A program made the translations under genes and the position numbers. The notes below the pieces were generated by a model. The model had not been told where the DNA came from and did not search any database. It saw nothing but the letters and a program-made list of their open reading frames with translations. From Clostridium thailandense (GTDB lineage: Bacteria; Bacillota; Clostridia; Clostridiales; Clostridiaceae): a stretch of 64,000 bases of DNA. The stretch covers positions 24,266 to 88,265 of the forward strand of contig NZ_JAEEGC010000018.1 in NCBI RefSeq assembly GCF_019207025.1, read 5' to 3'. Positions 8,823 through 17,653 of this stretch are shown here, piece after piece (position 1 is the first letter of the stretch; the number at the start of each line of letters is the position of its first letter).

Positions 8823-11270
8823 ATGCGAAAAAGTAAAGTTTCCCTACTTTTATGTTTATTTACAGTATTGTTGCTGACTTTCATGTCTGCAGGCAAGGTA
8901 TCAGCCGATTCTCCTAATGTTAATAGAATATTTGGTATAGATAGGTACGAAACGAACTTGTCTGTAGTCAAAAATGGATGGAGTGAGGCTGAAAATGTGG
9001 TAATAGCTAATGGCGAAAATTATCCAGACGCGCTTTGCGCTGCGCCGCTTGCTAAAGCAAAAAATGCGCCTATAATTCTTTCATCTAAAGACCAACTTAG
9101 TAATCCCGTTTTAGATGAATTGATCAAGCTTAAAACTAAAAATGTTTATATCATAGGGGGTACTGGAGTTATATCTACTCATATAGAAGAGCAACTAAAA
9201 AGTCTTGAAATAAATTGTACAAGATTTGCAGGTCAGGATCGATTTGAGACTTCTGTAAAAGTTGCAGAACAGCTTAATAGTGAAAACGGTATAGCAGTAG
9301 CCTCAGGTGAAAACTTTCCTGATGCCCTAAGTATTGCTCCTATTGCTGCGAAACTAGGAATGCCCATTTTGCTATCCTCAAGGACTTCCTTATCTCAGTC
9401 TGCCAAGAATTATTTACAAGATAAGAATGTACCAGTCTCATATATTATTGGAGGTGTAGGGGTACTAAATGCTAATGTTAAAGCTTCTTTGAAAAACCCA
9501 AAACGTCTTAGTGGTATGGATAGATATGAAACTAACATACGTATTTTAAGAGAATTTGAGGATTCCTTAGATCTTAACTCTGCATTTATAGCGTCAGCTA
9601 ATGATTTCCCTGATGCTCTTTCTGGTAGTGTACTTGCTTCAAATTATAGTTCTTCGATAATACTTGTAGATAAGCCATTATTACAAGTTACATCTGACTA
9701 TTTAAAGGAGCAGAACTATAAAACAGTTAATATACTTGGAGGAATAGGAGCAGTAAATAGCTTAACGGAAAATAGCATAAAAAGTGTAATAAAGTATACT
9801 CCTATTACCAAAGTTGACAATATCTCCGACGTTGCTTTTATTAATGAAGAATATCATTTTCCGACTACAGCACTGGCAACCTATGAGGATTCATCTACAA
9901 AGCTTGTTCCAGTGAAATGGAGTTCAAATTATGTAGATACCTCTAAGCCTTCATCCTATACCTTTGAAGGCACTGTCTCAGGATACCCTCAAAAAATTAC
10001 AATGACCCTAAAGGTTGAGGAGGAAAACGGAAGTATTAATGGTAATGGTGGAAATATAATCTACTATAAAGGAAGCATATATTTTTCTAGTTCTAAAAAT
10101 AGAAACGCAGTTTATAGAATCAAAAGTGGTAGTTCTGAAGCAGAAATAATAAGTAATGAGTCTATAGCAGATATTAACATTGTTAACAACTATATTTATT
10201 ATAGAAATATGAACGATCAGTCTAAAATATACAGGATGGACCTTGATGGATCAAATAAAACAAAAATAGTAGATGAACCAACTGAAAACATTGTTGTGAT
10301 AGGTGATTGGATTTACTATAGTTATTATAGTCAATCAGATTCTGGAATGTGTAAGGTGAAAACTGATGGCTCAAATAAAGTGAAATTAAGCGATGACTAT
10401 TCATATGATATGGATATCGTAGATGGATATATATATTATATTAGTGAAAAAGATGGGCTATCAATTTACAAAATGAAAATCGACGGCAGTGAGAGAACTA
10501 AACTCGATAGTAACTCTTCTAATTATGTTAGTGTAGCTGGGGATTGGATTTATTTTACGGCGATAGATGGGACTTATAGTGGTTTAGGACCAATGGAGAA
10601 TATTCATCTTTATAAAATGAAAACTGACGGTACTGGAAAGGTTAAAATCACTGAAGATGATATTCGTGGAATAACCCTATATAACGATTGGATATATTAT
10701 GGCAATTATTCCGATGGAGGCAAGCTATATAAAATACGGACAGATGGGTCAGATAAAACAAAAATGACCGATATTAAGGCTTCGGTAGTGACTATTACTG
10801 GAGATTGGATTTTCTATGTTTTTCCAGATTACAATAGTGCGTACTTCATTATGAAGCTTGATGGCAGCTCAAATCAGCGGTTTATAATACCTAATATACC
10901 TGAAAAAGAATCAAATAACTCGCTTTTAACAGCGCAGTTTCTTGATATTCCTCAAGGTCTTGGTGATGCAATAAGCTTGGATGGTAATTTAGAATATAAT
11001 GATGTGGATTATTTTAAATTTACTCCTTGGACTAACTATTATTTAAATGTAGCTTTTTCTTCTCCAAGTTTAGGAAGCAATGCTACTATAAGTATAACAG
11101 ATAGTGATGGTAATGAACTTTACAGTACAAAAACAAAATACGATGGGACTGCTTCTTTTAGAATTCATTTAAATAGTTCTATTTATTTTCTGAAAGTATC
11201 TTCGCCAAATGGAAGCCTGTTAGAGTCTGATGCTTATAATCTACAGACCTGGTATGACTATGGATATTAG
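8823..11270 (+). CDS. Secreted CWB2 protein with Ig-like, DUF5050 propeller and PPC-like domains
   Basis: The 815-residue protein has a signal peptide (1-28) and three CWB2 wall-anchoring modules (about 35-125, 130-218, 222-318). A bacterial Ig-like domain follows at about 330-398 (VPVKWSSNYVDTSKPSSYTF). Next comes a DUF5050-type region (about 402-690) made of repeated I-Y-Y-x-N/K-x-x-D, Y-K-M-K-x-D-G-S units, the pattern of a six-bladed beta-propeller. The last 115 residues look like a pre-peptidase C-terminal domain (ESNNS, then DVDYFKF). GGAGG lies 8 bases before the ATG. It is probably an adhesin or polymer-binding surface protein; the ligand is unknown. Confidence 0.88.
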   Translation: MRKSKVSLLLCLFTVLLLTFMSAGKVSADSPNVNRIFGIDRYETNLSVVKNGWSEAENVVIANGENYPDALCAAPLAKAKNAPIILSSKDQLSNPVLDELIKLKTKNVYIIGGTGVISTHIEEQLKSLEINCTRFAGQDRFETSVKVAEQLNSENGIAVASGENFPDALSIAPIAAKLGMPILLSSRTSLSQSAKNYLQDKNVPVSYIIGGVGVLNANVKASLKNPKRLSGMDRYETNIRILREFEDSLDLNSAFIASANDFPDALSGSVLASNYSSSIILVDKPLLQVTSDYLKEQNYKTVNILGGIGAVNSLTENSIKSVIKYTPITKVDNISDVAFINEEYHFPTTALATYEDSSTKLVPVKWSSNYVDTSKPSSYTFEGTVSGYPQKITMTLKVEEENGSINGNGGNIIYYKGSIYFSSSKNRNAVYRIKSGSSEAEIISNESIADINIVNNYIYYRNMNDQSKIYRMDLDGSNKTKIVDEPTENIVVIGDWIYYSYYSQSDSGMCKVKTDGSNKVKLSDDYSYDMDIVDGYIYYISEKDGLSIYKMKIDGSERTKLDSNSSNYVSVAGDWIYFTAIDGTYSGLGPMENIHLYKMKTDGTGKVKITEDDIRGITLYNDWIYYGNYSDGGKLYKIRTDGSDKTKMTDIKASVVTITGDWIFYVFPDYNSAYFIMKLDGSSNQRFIIPNIPEKESNNSLLTAQFLDIPQGLGDAISLDGNLEYNDVDYFKFTPWTNYYLNVAFSSPSLGSNATISITDSDGNELYSTKTKYDGTASFRIHLNSSIYFLKVSSPNGSLLESDAYNLQTWYDYGY

Positions 11271-11425
11271 ATTTTTAAGGAAAGTATTACTTGAAAATAT
11301 TACCTAGTAAGCATAAAATTGAAATTTATCATTATAAGTACTTATATGGATTAAAATGTAATATTGTGCTATGATTAGATATAAAAGTAAGTGATATTAT
11401 AACTTACAAAGTACGGGGTGATAGC

Positions 11426-11467
11426 ATGGGTCTTTGGAAGAGATTAATATTAAGAAAGGAGATATGA
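11426..11467 (+). CDS. Possible 13-residue leader peptide
   Basis: ATG at 11426 follows GGGGTGATAGC and opens a 13-codon frame (MGLWKRLILRKEI). It ends in TGA 11465-11467, one base before the ATG of the next gene, and its last codons contain that gene's ribosome binding site (AAGGAG). The arrangement would couple translation of the two. It may equally be chance. Confidence 0.3.
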   Translation: MGLWKRLILRKEI

Positions 11468-11468
11468 A

Positions 11469-12065
11469 ATGCACATAGACAACTACTACACCTTTTCACA
11501 AAGTCGGTCATTATCCAGTGCTAAGAAAATTGGAAATGTGCCCTCACCTAATTATACAGATTTTAACTTTAATACTAAGAAAGCTCCTGCCATGAGCGAT
11601 GAAAAATACAGAGAGGCTATAATAGAGCAAGCAAAAAAAGACCAGTCTGCCGGAAAATTTCAATCGGAATCTGCTGGATTTAGAAGTTTAGTAAAAAGTT
11701 ATGTCTCTACTGTTTCTCCAGACAGAAAAAATATTATCACAGAAGGATTAACGGCAATATTCAAAAATAAAAATCCACAACCTAAAACACTTAACTTGGT
11801 AGACTATTTATTTGGCAACGTTAAGTATCGTAAAGAAGCAACAGATGTATCTTATGCTGAATTTTACGACAGTAATGGTGAAATGGTAGCTTCTTACTCA
11901 AATGGCAAATGGATTTCCTATGGGACAAAGGCAGAAAACGCCCGTGAATCTGAGCTTTGGGGTATATATAATAAGGCGTGGAATAATGCCGCAAGAGCAA
12001 GTCAAAGAAATAGTAATGTGGCAAGTATAGACGCTACAATAGGTTCAATTGATAAATCAGTTTAA
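11469..12065 (+). CDS. Hypothetical 198-residue protein
   Basis: The protein is hydrophilic with no signal peptide or membrane segment. It is rich in Ala, Ser, Asn and Lys, and has a central segment (DVSYAEFYDSNGEMVASYSN) followed by NGKWISYGTKAEN. I do not recognise the family. The ribosome binding site AAAGGAG is 7 bases upstream. The gene is isolated between the large CWB2 gene and the peptide locus, so context gives no function. Confidence 0.6.
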   Translation: MHIDNYYTFSQSRSLSSAKKIGNVPSPNYTDFNFNTKKAPAMSDEKYREAIIEQAKKDQSAGKFQSESAGFRSLVKSYVSTVSPDRKNIITEGLTAIFKNKNPQPKTLNLVDYLFGNVKYRKEATDVSYAEFYDSNGEMVASYSNGKWISYGTKAENARESELWGIYNKAWNNAARASQRNSNVASIDATIGSIDKSV

Positions 12066-12108
12066 TATTTACACCTGGTCAATGGTTATCAAGTGATGCT
12101 TAGATAAA

Positions 12109-12237
12109 AAATCAAAGGCCGTTTTCCCAGCTTTAGCAGCATCCTCTATTTGTGTTTTAGTAAATCCCAAAAGGAATAAAGCATCTTAACAGCTTGTTCT
12201 AAAGTTGAGGTTTTTGTAAAAGTTAGGATTTCATCCA
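12109..12237 (+). pseudogene. Composite gene fossil: piece of the DUF2680-like gene joined to a piece of the PfkB gene
   Basis: Bases 12109-12170 are identical over 62 positions to 39084-39145, inside the secreted DUF2680-like gene. Bases 12171-12237 match 40017-40083, inside the PfkB kinase gene, with three substitutions. Both parts keep the same order and orientation, so this is a copy of the 39.08-40.08 kb region with about 870 bases deleted at 12170/12171. Neither part is translatable here. Confidence 0.85.
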
Positions 12238-12393
12238 TTTATTTAGTAAAAATATTCGTTAATAATTTCACTTTTTACTTTTGGGAATATAAAAGGAGTA
12301 CGTGAAGGGACAATAATTTGTGCTATACTGACCAACTACCAAAACAATCATAAGATTTCATTTATGTTTGTCAGCGAGATTATGAGAGCATAA

Positions 12394-12428
12394 CAGGCAT
12401 CTTTCAAAATGAAGATGCTTGTTTTTTT
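12394..12428 (+). terminator. Plus-strand terminator
   Basis: ACAGGCATCTT (12394-12403 region) pairs with AAGATGCTTGT (12412-12421), followed by TTTTTTT. It faces the minus-strand peptide gene. The nearest upstream plus-strand gene ends 330 bases earlier. Confidence 0.6.
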
Positions 12429-12446
12429 CCCTTATTTCTTCCTAAC

Positions 12447-12800
12447 TTAATTAGGATAGTGCCTACAATGAATTTTGCCATCATCACCTTGAAAGGAACC
12501 AGAGCATTGTGGACAAGGGCTATGAGGATAAAGATATAGATAACCTGGACAAGAATTGGTTCCATACTTATCACTATTACCACCAGTAACTATATCCAGC
12601 TCATCATCAGATAATGAACAATTCTTACTAAGTTTATGAAATAGTTCTTTAGCTTCTGCTTCACTAATGGATAAGTTGTGTTTGCTTGCAAGGACTTGAA
12701 GGTCTTCAACACTTTTACATCTAAGAGCTTCATTTAGAATGATATGTTGCTGTTCACCCCAATTTACTAATAACTTTTCAATTTTATTTTCCTCTGCCAT
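12447..12800 (-). CDS. Nif11-like leader peptide precursor with Cys-rich core (putative RiPP)
   Basis: The 117-residue peptide has a Nif11-type helical leader: CKSVEDLQVLASKHNLSIS at about residues 28-46, then LSDDELDIVTGG ending near residue 75. A short core follows with four cysteines arranged C-P-G, P-C-x2-C and a terminal G-K-I-H-C. The L-S-D-E-L-x-x-V-x-G-G ending is the classic double-glycine leader/core junction cut by C39-type peptidases. The gene lies 23 bases behind the GNAT acetyltransferase, with its own AGGAGG, so the two form an operon under the promoter-like element at 13808-13834. No exporter or cyclase is visible. Processing is inferred. Confidence 0.8.
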   Translation of the reverse strand: MAEENKIEKLLVNWGEQQHIILNEALRCKSVEDLQVLASKHNLSISEAEAKELFHKLSKNCSLSDDELDIVTGGNSDKYGTNSCPGYLYLYPHSPCPQCSGSFQGDDGKIHCRHYPN

Positions 12801-12823
12801 ATTTAAAATACCTCCTAAAAAAG

Positions 12824-13750
12824 TTATATTAATAACATATAAAAGTTTTGCGATTTTTTACTTTCAATAAATGAATCTAGAAATCCATTCACAAGTTTTA
12901 TCATTTCCTTATTTGTATCAAGTACAGTATAAGAAACTTTATGATAGCTATTTTGTAAAAACAACTGCTCCATAAATGCTGCAAAAGGAAGGAAAAAAAC
13001 TCCTGTTCTCTTATACTTCAATGCTACTGATAATTGTTGAAACACTAGTGCTTTTCCATCAACTGTTGTGACAATACAATAAGAAACAGGAATATTATTT
13101 TTAACAGCTATAAAACTTAATTCTGGTATAAGTTTGTCAACTGGATTATCTATAAAATGTGTGGGGTTTAATTCTCTTGGAAACTCATCTTTAATTTTTT
13201 TCTTCAAATTATCTATAAGCCCTCCAGCTTTTGCAAAGGAAACTACACTAAAGCCTTTTGCTTTGCTTCTAGCTATAAGTTTTTCTCCTTTTTCTTTCAT
13301 AAAGTTGTACCATATAGGCTTACTTTTTTCAAGATTACATCTAATAATGCTAGACGTTCTTGTAATTTGAAATCCATAATTAGTTAACAGCTTATTTCTG
13401 ATTATAAAACTTAAGTCCTCTTCTTTAGTATTAATTATGATACGAGCTAATACAGCAACGTTTCCTTGTTCTTTTGCATAGTTAATAGCTGCTGCTAATA
13501 GTTTTTTGCCAATTCCTGTTCTGCGGTTTTCTTCTCTAACTAATAAATAATCCAAACTAATATTTTTAAAATTCATTTTATTTAGAACACAAAAACCTAA
13601 TATAGAGCTATTTTCATCGTCAGCATAAGCTGCAAGCAAACTCATACCATTTCCATTGACTGTATTTTTTATACAATAATCTGAAAGAGGTGTTGAAAAA
13701 GTTTTACATTTTAGTATGTATGTTAAAAATGATATTTCTCTTATATTCAT
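12824..13750 (-). CDS. GNAT-family N-acetyltransferase (two-lobed) in the Nif11 peptide operon
   Basis: The ATG at 13750 is preferred because AGGAGG lies 6 bases upstream and a promoter-like element (13808-13834) lies inside the longer reading. The 308-residue protein has an acetyl-CoA loop REENRRTGIGKKLLAAAI at about residues 75-92, inside an N-terminal GNAT domain (about 30-140). A second half (about 165-308) looks like a degenerate GNAT repeat without the R/Q-x-x-G-x-G/A loop. Its pairing with the peptide gene suggests that it acetylates the peptide or a biosynthetic intermediate; this is inference. A self-immunity role, as for some acetyltransferases, is the main alternative. Confidence 0.75.
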   Translation of the reverse strand: MNIREISFLTYILKCKTFSTPLSDYCIKNTVNGNGMSLLAAYADDENSSILGFCVLNKMNFKNISLDYLLVREENRRTGIGKKLLAAAINYAKEQGNVAVLARIIINTKEEDLSFIIRNKLLTNYGFQITRTSSIIRCNLEKSKPIWYNFMKEKGEKLIARSKAKGFSVVSFAKAGGLIDNLKKKIKDEFPRELNPTHFIDNPVDKLIPELSFIAVKNNIPVSYCIVTTVDGKALVFQQLSVALKYKRTGVFFLPFAAFMEQLFLQNSYHKVSYTVLDTNKEMIKLVNGFLDSFIESKKSQNFYMLLI

Positions 13751-13807
13751 AGTTATCCTCCTATTCCTAAAATTTAAAATGTGAATGATTAGTTTCTTTG
13801 TTTTATT

Positions 13808-13834
13808 AATACGAAACACTTGAAAAAGTAGCTC
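13808..13834 (-). promoter_or_regulatory. Promoter element A: GAGCTA-N15-CGTATT
   Basis: On the minus strand GAGCTA (13829-13834) and CGTATT (13808-13813) are 15 bases apart, about 60 bases before the acetyltransferase start. It is one of six matching elements in the window, and the only one whose second box deviates (CGTATT rather than CGTATA). Box shape and spacing suggest an ECF sigma factor. Confidence 0.65.
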
Positions 13835-13883
13835 AATATTTTCAATATTTTAAGCTAAGAATGGAAAGAAAATTATTTCCTCA

Positions 13884-14039
13884 ATGTCTGCACCTTTACG
13901 TATACGCAATAAGGATGCCTCTAATGACTATAAAGATAAATGGTGTTCATATAATGATTCATTAGGTAGGCTTGTTCAATGTGTTAAAGATGAACAGGAC
14001 AGCAAAGTGTTAGCTTTATTGTATATAAAGAAAATTTAA
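13884..14039 (+). CDS. Possible 51-residue ORF or gene remnant between the divergent elements
   Basis: The frame is open from a stop at 13851 and has an ATG at 13884 without a good ribosome binding site. It encodes a charged, helix-like segment (SNDYKDKWCSYNDSLGRLVQ, then KVLALLYIKKI). I do not recognise it. It ends one base before the next copy of the conserved promoter region, so it looks like the 3' end of a truncated gene. Confidence 0.3.
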   Translation: MSAPLRIRNKDASNDYKDKWCSYNDSLGRLVQCVKDEQDSKVLALLYIKKI

Positions 14040-14048
14040 TACTTTTAT

Positions 14049-14075
14049 GAGCTACTATATTATTTATTTCGTATA
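14049..14075 (+). promoter_or_regulatory. Promoter element B: GAGCTA-N15-CGTATA, followed by a dead start
   Basis: GAGCTA 14049-14054 and CGTATA 14070-14075 are 15 bases apart. The downstream leader matches the one at 17826-17895, but the ribosome binding site has become GAAGG and the frame from ATG 14121 stops after three codons (TGA 14130). The peptide gene it once served is lost. Confidence 0.7.
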
Positions 14076-14200
14076 GATATTTGAAACTAAAAAAATTATA
14101 TAAATTTTAGAAGGTATTTTATGTCAATGTGAAGGTGAAATTTTCCAATTGAAATATTTGTTAGGATGATTATTTAATATAAAACCAGTTCGAAATATAT

Positions 14201-14270
14201 CTTACGATAAGCATTTTGAAAAGGGAATATATGTTTATTCCACTTGATAAAATGAAAGAAGAAGGATATG
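14201..14270 (+). pseudogene. Internal-deletion fossil of msrB
   Basis: Bases 14201-14234 match 54832-54865 of msrB with one change, and 14235-14270 match 55111-55146 with two. The 245 bases between, including the catalytic Cys region, are missing. The two flanks of the deletion share the dinucleotide GT at the join. It cannot encode a reductase. Confidence 0.85.
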
Positions 14271-14406
14271 TATGCCTTTTTTCTCTAAAACCTTAGCATA
14301 ATGTATTCTATTTTCTATAGCTGGCTCAAAGCCTGCTAAATTAATTTGTTAAATTTGCACCTAGTTCAAATGCTTTTTGACAATCTAAAGGTTATTATTT
14401 ATCATT

Positions 14407-14440
14407 AGTGGAATTTCAAAAGTTATTTGAAGGATTATAA
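14407..14440 (+). pseudogene. Fossil of the 3' end of the pseudouridine synthase gene
   Basis: These 34 bases are identical to 43081-43114, the last 11 codons and stop (VEFQKLFEGL-stop) of the RsuA-type gene. The similarity ends immediately after the stop. Upstream (about 14270-14390) a minus-strand reading shows other coding-like debris that I cannot identify. Confidence 0.75.
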
Positions 14441-14564
14441 GTATTTTTTAGCTGTGATCTTAATTAAATCCAATTTTTATTGTTGTATTTTTGGAAAAAT
14501 AGTATAATATCAAATAATGGCATTTTAACTCTAATAAAGCCAATTATTGTAGGAGATGATGTTG

Positions 14565-17132
14565 ATGATAAAAGAAACGCAAACCGATATTGGGTTGTTA
14601 AAAACAAAATGTAGCATACCAAAGATAAATAATTGTCTAATCCCTCGTATTTTCATCAATAACATGCTAGAAGAATCATTGAGCCATAAACTAACCATTA
14701 TAACAGCTCCTGCAGGCTACGGTAAGACTACTGCTGTACTCAAATGGCTTGAAGGTATTTCGATACCATGTGCCTGGTTTTCCATTGATTCAGATGATAA
14801 TGACCCTTTTACATTCTGGAGCTATTCTTGTGCTGCACTTAGCAATATCTCAGATGACATCATTGACACTGCAGAATATATTTTTGAGTCACAAGAGCTT
14901 TTTAAAGCAAGTGCTCACTTGAGCGTTATGATAGATAACTTATCAATTATATCATCAGATTTTTTCTTTGTATTAGATGATTTTCACTTAATTACAAATC
15001 CTGTTATTCTCGAAGGTCTATCTTATTTTATAACTTATCTGCCTTCAAACATGCACCTTATAATAACAAGTAGAGTTGAGCCAGCTTTGAAATTGGCAAA
15101 GCTTAGCTTGAAAGAGGATTTAGTAAGAATACAGGCAAATGAACTCCGCTTTGAAACTGAAGAAATTTCTAAATATTATGAAACAAGAGGATATTTTCTA
15201 CCAAAAGAAGATATACATAAGATTGAAAGATACACAGAAGGCTGGGCCGCTGCACTAGTAGCAGTATCTCTTTCCCTTAAAGATGAAAAAAATAGGCATA
15301 ATGTTATAAATAACTTTGGAAGTAACAATTTATACATAGAAGACTATCTGGCTGAAGATGTTTATAATACATGGACAAGAAAGCAGCAGGATTTTATGGA
15401 AAAAATATCTATACTAGATAGAATGTGTGGACCTCTTTGCAAAGAAATTACCAATTATGCTGGAGATGAATTACTAAAAGAACTGTATACTCAAAACAGC
15501 TTTCTTGTAGCTCTAGATTATGAAGGCATATGGTTTAGATACCATCATCTTTTTTTGAATTTTTTAAGAAAAAAGTTATTAAAAAGAGATTCTTCCTTAA
15601 TTCAAACTTTACATTACAAAGCAGGAGAATGGTTTAAAGCACAAGGCTTTTTCAATGAAGCAATCAATCATTTTTTAAAAGGCTCTCATTATGAAGCTGC
15701 TCTACCTCTTATAGAAAAGCACAGTCAAATACCAATAAGAAAGGGAGAATTTTCAAATGTTATTTCATGGATTGAAAGGCTGCCAGTCAAATATGTTGAA
15801 AATTCTTTTATGATTATGATAATAAAAGCAACTTATTTTATCGGAACAGATGATTTTAAGAATGCTTCAAAATATATAGAACGAATGCAATTGGCACTGG
15901 AAAAAGAAGATAAGAATACATTTTCTAAAGATTTCAATACAGTCTATTTAATGATTAAAGCTAACTTTTTTATACGTCAGGGTAATATTAAAAACACCTT
16001 GCTAACGATTAAGGAAGCTGCTGCCCGTGGTTTAACCAATGCTATCAATACAGAATACATGGATTTTAATCTCTTTGATATTTCCATTTTCCGTGCGCCA
16101 TACCATGCCCTTGTAAAAATACTAAGAAAAAATTTTAATGAATATGATTCCCTTGTAGGTAATTATAGAACTTTAATAAGCACAAATCCTGGATATGCAC
16201 CCCTGATTAAAGGTGAATTGTATTATGAAAGCGGAAAATTGAATGAAGCCCTTACAGAATTGCTTAATTCCATTGATGAAGCTGTAAATGCTCGTTGCAC
16301 AGGAGCTTTAGTTCCTGCAATGATTACCCTAGCAAAAATAAAACGGGCTCATGGAGATATACAAGGTGCTCTGGAGGTTATTAAGGAATGTGAAACCAAG
16401 GTGGCAGAATTCAATAAGCCTCACTGGAACTATATGCTTAACGCCTTTAAGGTACGACTTTATATTGATTTGAATGATACTGAACTGATAGATAATTGGA
16501 TGAAGGAAAACAGACTGAATATTTATCAAAATATTATCAAAATACAAGAATATGAGTTAATTGTATTTGGAAGAGTTTTAATTCATAAACAACGATATAA
16601 TGATGCTAATATACTGTTGAACCGTCTTTTAAGCTTTGCTATAAGTCAAAAGAAAGATCACAGCATAGTTGAAATAAGCAATCTTCTTGCTATTGCAGCA
16701 ATAAAAGACCTGAATGAAGAAATTGCCGAAAACCACCTTAAAAACGCTCTTTCCATAGGAATTAAGGAAGGATATGTAAGAAGTTTTGTAGATGAGTTTG
16801 CTCCCATGAATTCTTTACTGGAAATGTATATAAATAGGAACACACAAAGAGATAAACTTTCAGTTTATGCAAAAAATCTACTCAACCAGACAAAAGAAGC
16901 TGCTAAGCACTTCATAGTTCCTGTAAACTCAAATACAATTGAAAATCTTTTAACTGCTATGGAAAAGAAGGTTCTACATCTTATAATCGATACCTATACT
17001 AACAAAGAAATTGCAGAAAAATTAGGAATAACTATCAGAACAGTAAAAGCCCATACCGGTAATATATATATAAAATTAAAGGTGAAAAATCGTATACAGT
17101 GTATAAAAAAAATAAAAGAATCATCTATGTGA
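14565..17132 (+). CDS. MalT-like ATP-dependent LuxR-family transcriptional regulator
   Basis: The start at 14565 has AGGAG 9 bases upstream. The ~855-residue protein is a STAND-type regulator. A P-loop APAGYGKTT lies near residue 47, FVLDDFHLI (Walker B) near residue 138, followed by a winged helix and a long helical TPR-like region. The C-terminal LuxR helix-turn-helix (about 795-853) contains TNKEIAEKLGITIRTVKAH. Such proteins oligomerise on ATP and an inducer to activate a neighbouring operon. The only candidate target here is the alcohol dehydrogenase remnant at 17292, so the original target may be lost. Control of the peptide locus is an alternative. Confidence 0.9.
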   Translation: MIKETQTDIGLLKTKCSIPKINNCLIPRIFINNMLEESLSHKLTIITAPAGYGKTTAVLKWLEGISIPCAWFSIDSDDNDPFTFWSYSCAALSNISDDIIDTAEYIFESQELFKASAHLSVMIDNLSIISSDFFFVLDDFHLITNPVILEGLSYFITYLPSNMHLIITSRVEPALKLAKLSLKEDLVRIQANELRFETEEISKYYETRGYFLPKEDIHKIERYTEGWAAALVAVSLSLKDEKNRHNVINNFGSNNLYIEDYLAEDVYNTWTRKQQDFMEKISILDRMCGPLCKEITNYAGDELLKELYTQNSFLVALDYEGIWFRYHHLFLNFLRKKLLKRDSSLIQTLHYKAGEWFKAQGFFNEAINHFLKGSHYEAALPLIEKHSQIPIRKGEFSNVISWIERLPVKYVENSFMIMIIKATYFIGTDDFKNASKYIERMQLALEKEDKNTFSKDFNTVYLMIKANFFIRQGNIKNTLLTIKEAAARGLTNAINTEYMDFNLFDISIFRAPYHALVKILRKNFNEYDSLVGNYRTLISTNPGYAPLIKGELYYESGKLNEALTELLNSIDEAVNARCTGALVPAMITLAKIKRAHGDIQGALEVIKECETKVAEFNKPHWNYMLNAFKVRLYIDLNDTELIDNWMKENRLNIYQNIIKIQEYELIVFGRVLIHKQRYNDANILLNRLLSFAISQKKDHSIVEISNLLAIAAIKDLNEEIAENHLKNALSIGIKEGYVRSFVDEFAPMNSLLEMYINRNTQRDKLSVYAKNLLNQTKEAAKHFIVPVNSNTIENLLTAMEKKVLHLIIDTYTNKEIAEKLGITIRTVKAHTGNIYIKLKVKNRIQCIKKIKESSM

Positions 17133-17291
17133 AGGAATAAGCTCTGGAAATTTTTCTTAGGAATTACCTAGAAACTGTAAAAAAATATGTCGACTGAAAG
17201 CATTTAATTATTGTTGGGCAGGGCTCGTGCAGACGAAAGAAACAGCAAAATAAAGGGATAAAATTCAATTTGTAGAGTTAACATAATTTTA

Positions 17292-17645
17292 TTGGGAGAG
17301 AGCCCTTTTAGACTGCTTGATAAATTACTAACAAATATTTATAATATAATATTGTTACCAAGCGGCTATATATCAAATGTAAACTTTTTTGACGTTACTG
17401 ATACATTGGCAATGCCATCATATGAATGGGGACTTGGCATGGCAAATAAAACAATCCGTGGAGGTTTCTGTCCTGGCGGTACACTAAGAATCAGAAAAAT
17501 GCTAAATATGGTTACAAATAATCGTGTTGATACAACAAAGTTGATTACACATCGTTTTTCAGGCTTTGACAAGATTGAGGATGCTTTTGATATGATGGAT
17601 AAAAAACCTGGTGATTTGATCAAACCAGTTGTATTTATAGACTAA
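17292..17645 (+). pseudogene. C-terminal fragment of a zinc-dependent alcohol dehydrogenase
   Basis: About 95 residues match the C-terminal end of Zn-ADH enzymes of the MDR superfamily. They include a GYISNVNFF strand, KTIRGGFCPGGTLRIRKML, VDTTKLITHRFSGFDKIEDA and DLIKPVV. About 250 N-terminal residues, with the zinc ligands and most of the Rossmann fold, are absent. No ribosome binding site precedes the ATG. It is a 5'-deleted remnant downstream of the LuxR regulator, its likely former controller. Confidence 0.8.
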
Positions 17646-17653
17646 AGGCAAAT

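Noticed and set aside
13751..13819. Upstream start for the GNAT protein
   Set aside because: The extension would include the promoter region, has no ribosome binding site, and its sequence is unlike the family.
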